Part shown: positions 5,686-7,153 of the stretch, piece after piece
Layout of the letters: every line of letters starts with the position of its first letter
Position numbering within the stretch: the first letter of the stretch is position 1
Assembly: GCA_947177885.1 (NCBI GenBank)
Contig: CAMWWF010000141.1
Coordinates: 1 to 7,153, forward strand
DNA from: an uncultured Lachnospiraceae bacterium
GTDB lineage: Bacteria; Bacillota_A; Clostridia; Lachnospirales; Lachnospiraceae
Direction of reading: 5' to 3'
Length of the DNA stretch: 7,153 nucleotides
Made by a program: the position numbers and the translations under genes
The notes under the pieces: model-generated
Databases searched by the model: none
Told to the model about the DNA's origin: nothing
The model's input: only the letters and a program-made list of their open reading frames with translations

Positions 5686-6441
5686 ATGGCGGATCTGTAT
5701 GATTTTCCGGATATTTATGACGAGCGTTTTACGGATAAGGCGAATGAAGTGTATAGATCACATTATCAGAAAATGTTTGAAGGAAAGGGCATTCAATCCG
5801 TATTAGACTGTAGTATCGGCACGGGATGTCTGACATTTTGCCTGGCAGAACTGGGATATCATGTATCAGGGTCGGACCTGAGCGCATCCATGCTGGAAAA
5901 GGCGAAGGAGAAGGCGGCACTGAAAGGCTTGCCGGTACAGCTGACACAGTGTGATTTCAGGGAACTGTCCCGGCATTTTGCGCAGACCTTTGACTGTGTG
6001 ATGAGCACCGGCAACGCCTTTGCGCATGTTTCCAATAGTGATATAGAGAGAACTCTGCGGGAGATGGATCACCTGGTCAGATCCGGAGGCTGTCTTTACC
6101 TTGACAGCAGGAACTGGGATAGGGAGTTGGAAAATAAAAAGCGGTTTCGGTGGGGACAGCCTTTTATCCGGCAGGACGGTGTGCGCATTAACTATGTTCA
6201 GGACTGGGACTATCATGAGAACGGCTCAGTCACCATACATATTCTCCAGGGATATGAGAGGGATGGAAAGATCTTTGAAACGATGGAGTTCGAAGAGCAT
6301 TTGAACCCCTTTCCCATGGAATTGATCCGTTCCACATTGGAGGGATTGGGATATAGGGAATTTACAGTGAGGCCGCTGCCATGGTTTTGCGATAAACCTT
6401 TTGAGGAAATGGACTGGTATTGTGTGCTGGCCCAAAAATAA
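5686..6441 (+). CDS. Class I SAM-dependent methyltransferase
   Basis: A 251-residue cytoplasmic protein with the Rossmann-type SAM-binding fold. Motif I reads SVLDCSIGTGC (38-48), with DCS in place of the commoner DLGCG, as in type 11/25 and glycine/sarcosine-like methyltransferases. Acidic residue Asp64 in VSGSDLS (60-66) would hold the ribose hydroxyls. QCDFREL (88-94) is the usual adenine-contact region, and FDCVMSTGNAFAHV (102-115) is the following strand with the substrate-side loop. A GGCLYLDSRNWD strand (134-145) follows. The C-terminal part, rich in aromatic residues (RFRWGQPF, YVQDWDYHENG), is probably the substrate cap. The substrate is not predictable, and a small molecule seems likelier than nucleic acid or protein. 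ATG 5686 was chosen because GGGAGGAGA lies just before it and the promoter lies at 5578-5606; an in-frame ATG at 5605 overlaps the -10 box. The downstream HAD remnant lies 40 bases away. Confidence 0.9.
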   Translation: MADLYDFPDIYDERFTDKANEVYRSHYQKMFEGKGIQSVLDCSIGTGCLTFCLAELGYHVSGSDLSASMLEKAKEKAALKGLPVQLTQCDFRELSRHFAQTFDCVMSTGNAFAHVSNSDIERTLREMDHLVRSGGCLYLDSRNWDRELENKKRFRWGQPFIRQDGVRINYVQDWDYHENGSVTIHILQGYERDGKIFETMEFEEHLNPFPMELIRSTLEGLGYREFTVRPLPWFCDKPFEEMDWYCVLAQK

Positions 6442-6466
6442 AAGATCACTTGCGGATCTTCATTTT
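6442..6466 (+). terminator. Weak hairpin after the methyltransferase, possible terminator
   Basis: AAGATC (6442-6447) and GATCTT (6455-6460) form a 6-base AT-rich stem directly after the stop codon, followed by cATTTTg. The stem and T-run are poor, so at best it terminates partially and allows read-through into the HAD remnant. Confidence 0.3.
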
Positions 6467-6481
6467 GCAGAGGTGATGTGA

Positions 6482-6834
6482 ATGACAAAAGCAGTCATAT
6501 TTGATATGTATGAAACTCTTATAACTCTTTTTGAAAGTCCATTCTATTTTGGAACACAGATGGCATCTGATGCAGTATGTTTATCTTTTGATGAAGGATT
6601 ACAAAAACCAGATCCTGCTATATTTAACAGGTGCTTAGAAAAATTGAATGTGCAAGCCAAGTATTACTTATATGTTGGTGATGGGGAAGCAAGGAATTGG
6701 AAACGGCAGAAATGGTTGGTATGAAAACAGTACAAGCTGCATGGTATTTAAAAGAAGATACCATGCAGCCCTCTAAGAGGAAGCCTGAATTTAAGCAGCT
6801 TGAAACGCCATTAGATATTTTAAACATCATTTGA
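6482..6834 (+). pseudogene. HAD-family phosphatase remnant with internal deletion and frameshift
   Basis: The start is normal: AGAGGTGA precedes the ATG, and the protein opens MTKAVIFDMYETL, the HAD motif I region with nucleophile Asp8. After about 27 residues (FGTQMAS) it jumps straight to DAVCLSFDEGLQKPDPAIFNRCLEKLNV, the motif III region near the C-terminus. The cap domain and motif II, roughly 100 residues in full-length relatives, are missing. The frame then stops at TGA 6722-6724. Shifting by one base at the GGGG run (6683-6686) restores the expected sequence, GDGGSKELETAEMVGMKTVQ, through YLKEDTMQPSKRKPEF to DILNII and TGA 6832-6834. A missing G in that run explains the shift, either as a real mutation or a homopolymer sequencing error. 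The deletion alone should abolish activity. GC content over 6481-6600 is 37 of 120 bases, against 32 of 60 over 6061-6120 in the methyltransferase. Confidence 0.85.
6736..6769. repeat. Perfect 12-base inverted repeat inside the HAD remnant
   Basis: GCTGCATGGTAT (6736-6747) and ATACCATGCAGC (6758-6769) are perfect inverted copies around a 10-base loop. They fall in the codons for QAAWYLKEDTMQP. A smaller dyad, CCTCT-A-AGAGG (6770-6780), follows at once. No T-run follows, so this is not a terminator. Confidence 0.6.
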
Positions 6835-6860
6835 TGGGCCAAATAATGAATTGATATAAT
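6831..6860 (+). promoter_or_regulatory. Promoter of the DUF362 gene
   Basis: TTGATG (6831-6836) and TATAAT (6855-6860) are separated by 18 bases, with TGA before the -10 giving an extended form. The -35 overlaps the stop codon of the HAD remnant. Initiation near 6867 leaves a leader of about 84 bases, with a short GTCTC/GAGAC stem (6904-6908, 6923-6927) shortly before the ribosome binding site. Confidence 0.6.
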
Positions 6861-6950
6861 CAGGCATTGTGGTTTAAGAATTGTCAATAGGAAATATGAA
6901 GCAGTCTCGGAACGGAAGTGCAGAGACGGAACTTAAAAAGGAGGATCTAT

Positions 6951-7153
6951 ATGTCAAAAGCTAAGGTTTACTTTACGAAAGAGATCACACCCCAGGCGAT
7001 GATCGGGATGTATGAGGCTATGGGAGTGAAGCTGCCGGGAAAGGTGGCGGTAAAGCTGCATTCCGGTGAGGTGGGCAATCAGAATTTTCTGCGTCCCGAC
7101 TTTATGAAGCCGATAATTGACCATGTGAAGGGTACTATTGTAGAGTGCAATAC
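6951..7153 (+). CDS. DUF362 domain-containing protein, N-terminal part only
   Basis: The frame runs open from ATG 6951 off the right edge, giving 67 complete codons. The ribosome binding site AAAGGAGG (6937-6944), 6 bases before the ATG, is near perfect. The protein starts MSKAKVYFTKEITPQAM, followed by GVKLPGKVAVKLHSGEVGNQNFLRPDFMKPIIDHVKGTIVECN. The VAVKLHSGE...NFLRP pattern matches the N-terminal part of DUF362 proteins, which in Clostridia often carry 4Fe-4S ferredoxin-like cysteine clusters further downstream. Those residues would lie outside the window, so the iron-sulfur part is expectation, not observation. The family's biochemical role is poorly defined. It starts 116 bases after the HAD remnant and has its own promoter, so it is probably an independent unit. 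Confidence 0.85.
   Translation, partial: MSKAKVYFTKEITPQAMIGMYEAMGVKLPGKVAVKLHSGEVGNQNFLRPDFMKPIIDHVKGTIVECN

Noticed and set aside
1..7153. CRISPR array, tRNA, rRNA, transposase, toxin-antitoxin or defence cassette
   Set aside because: I looked for regular spaced repeats, cloverleaf-like sequences and hallmark protein motifs and saw none that could be supported.

Overview
The window looks like a piece of a low-to-mid GC Firmicutes chromosome, most likely a Lachnospiraceae-type Clostridium relative. This rests on strong AGGAGG-type ribosome binding sites, consensus TATAAT promoters, a YkpA/YbiT-type ABC-F protein, a DUF3298-type exported-protein gene and a DUF362 protein of the kind common in that family. 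It is mostly housekeeping and hypothetical genes. I see no rRNA, tRNA, CRISPR array, transposase, phage gene or recognisable defence system.

Layout from left to right: (1) 63-1700, minus strand: a complete ABC-F ATPase, with a good sigma-A-type promoter at 1825-1852 and a long imperfect palindrome (1731-1800) in its leader. (2) 1701-2270: a 570-base gene-free stretch holding that promoter and palindrome, other hairpins, and a near-consensus extended -10 promoter (2146-2174) facing right. (3) 2271-2774, plus: a small single-pass membrane protein whose outer part is built from 12-residue LDxExLxxxLxx repeats, followed by a clear hairpin terminator. (4) 2941-5400, minus: a large protein combining propeller-like repeats with a DUF4163/DUF3298 (RsiV/PdaC-like) region. 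It has lost its signal peptide, and its apparent first codons lie inside a structured DNA element. (5) 5338-5474: a 137-base element whose complementary segments nest into a closing stem plus two long hairpins; it is either a structured RNA or a small palindromic mobile element. (6) 5686-6441, plus: a SAM-dependent methyltransferase with its own promoter. (7) 6482-6834, plus: an AT-rich HAD-phosphatase remnant carrying both an internal deletion and a frameshift. (8) 6951 to the window end, plus: the first 67 codons of a DUF362 protein with its own promoter.

The genes do not form one pathway. Each intact gene seems to have its own promoter, and only the methyltransferase and the HAD remnant could be co-transcribed. 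The most interesting things are the structured element at 5338-5474 and its link to the truncated DUF3298 gene, the palindrome in the ABC-F leader, and the repeat architecture of the small membrane protein. Two of the six protein-coding loci look damaged, so this is a locally decaying stretch.
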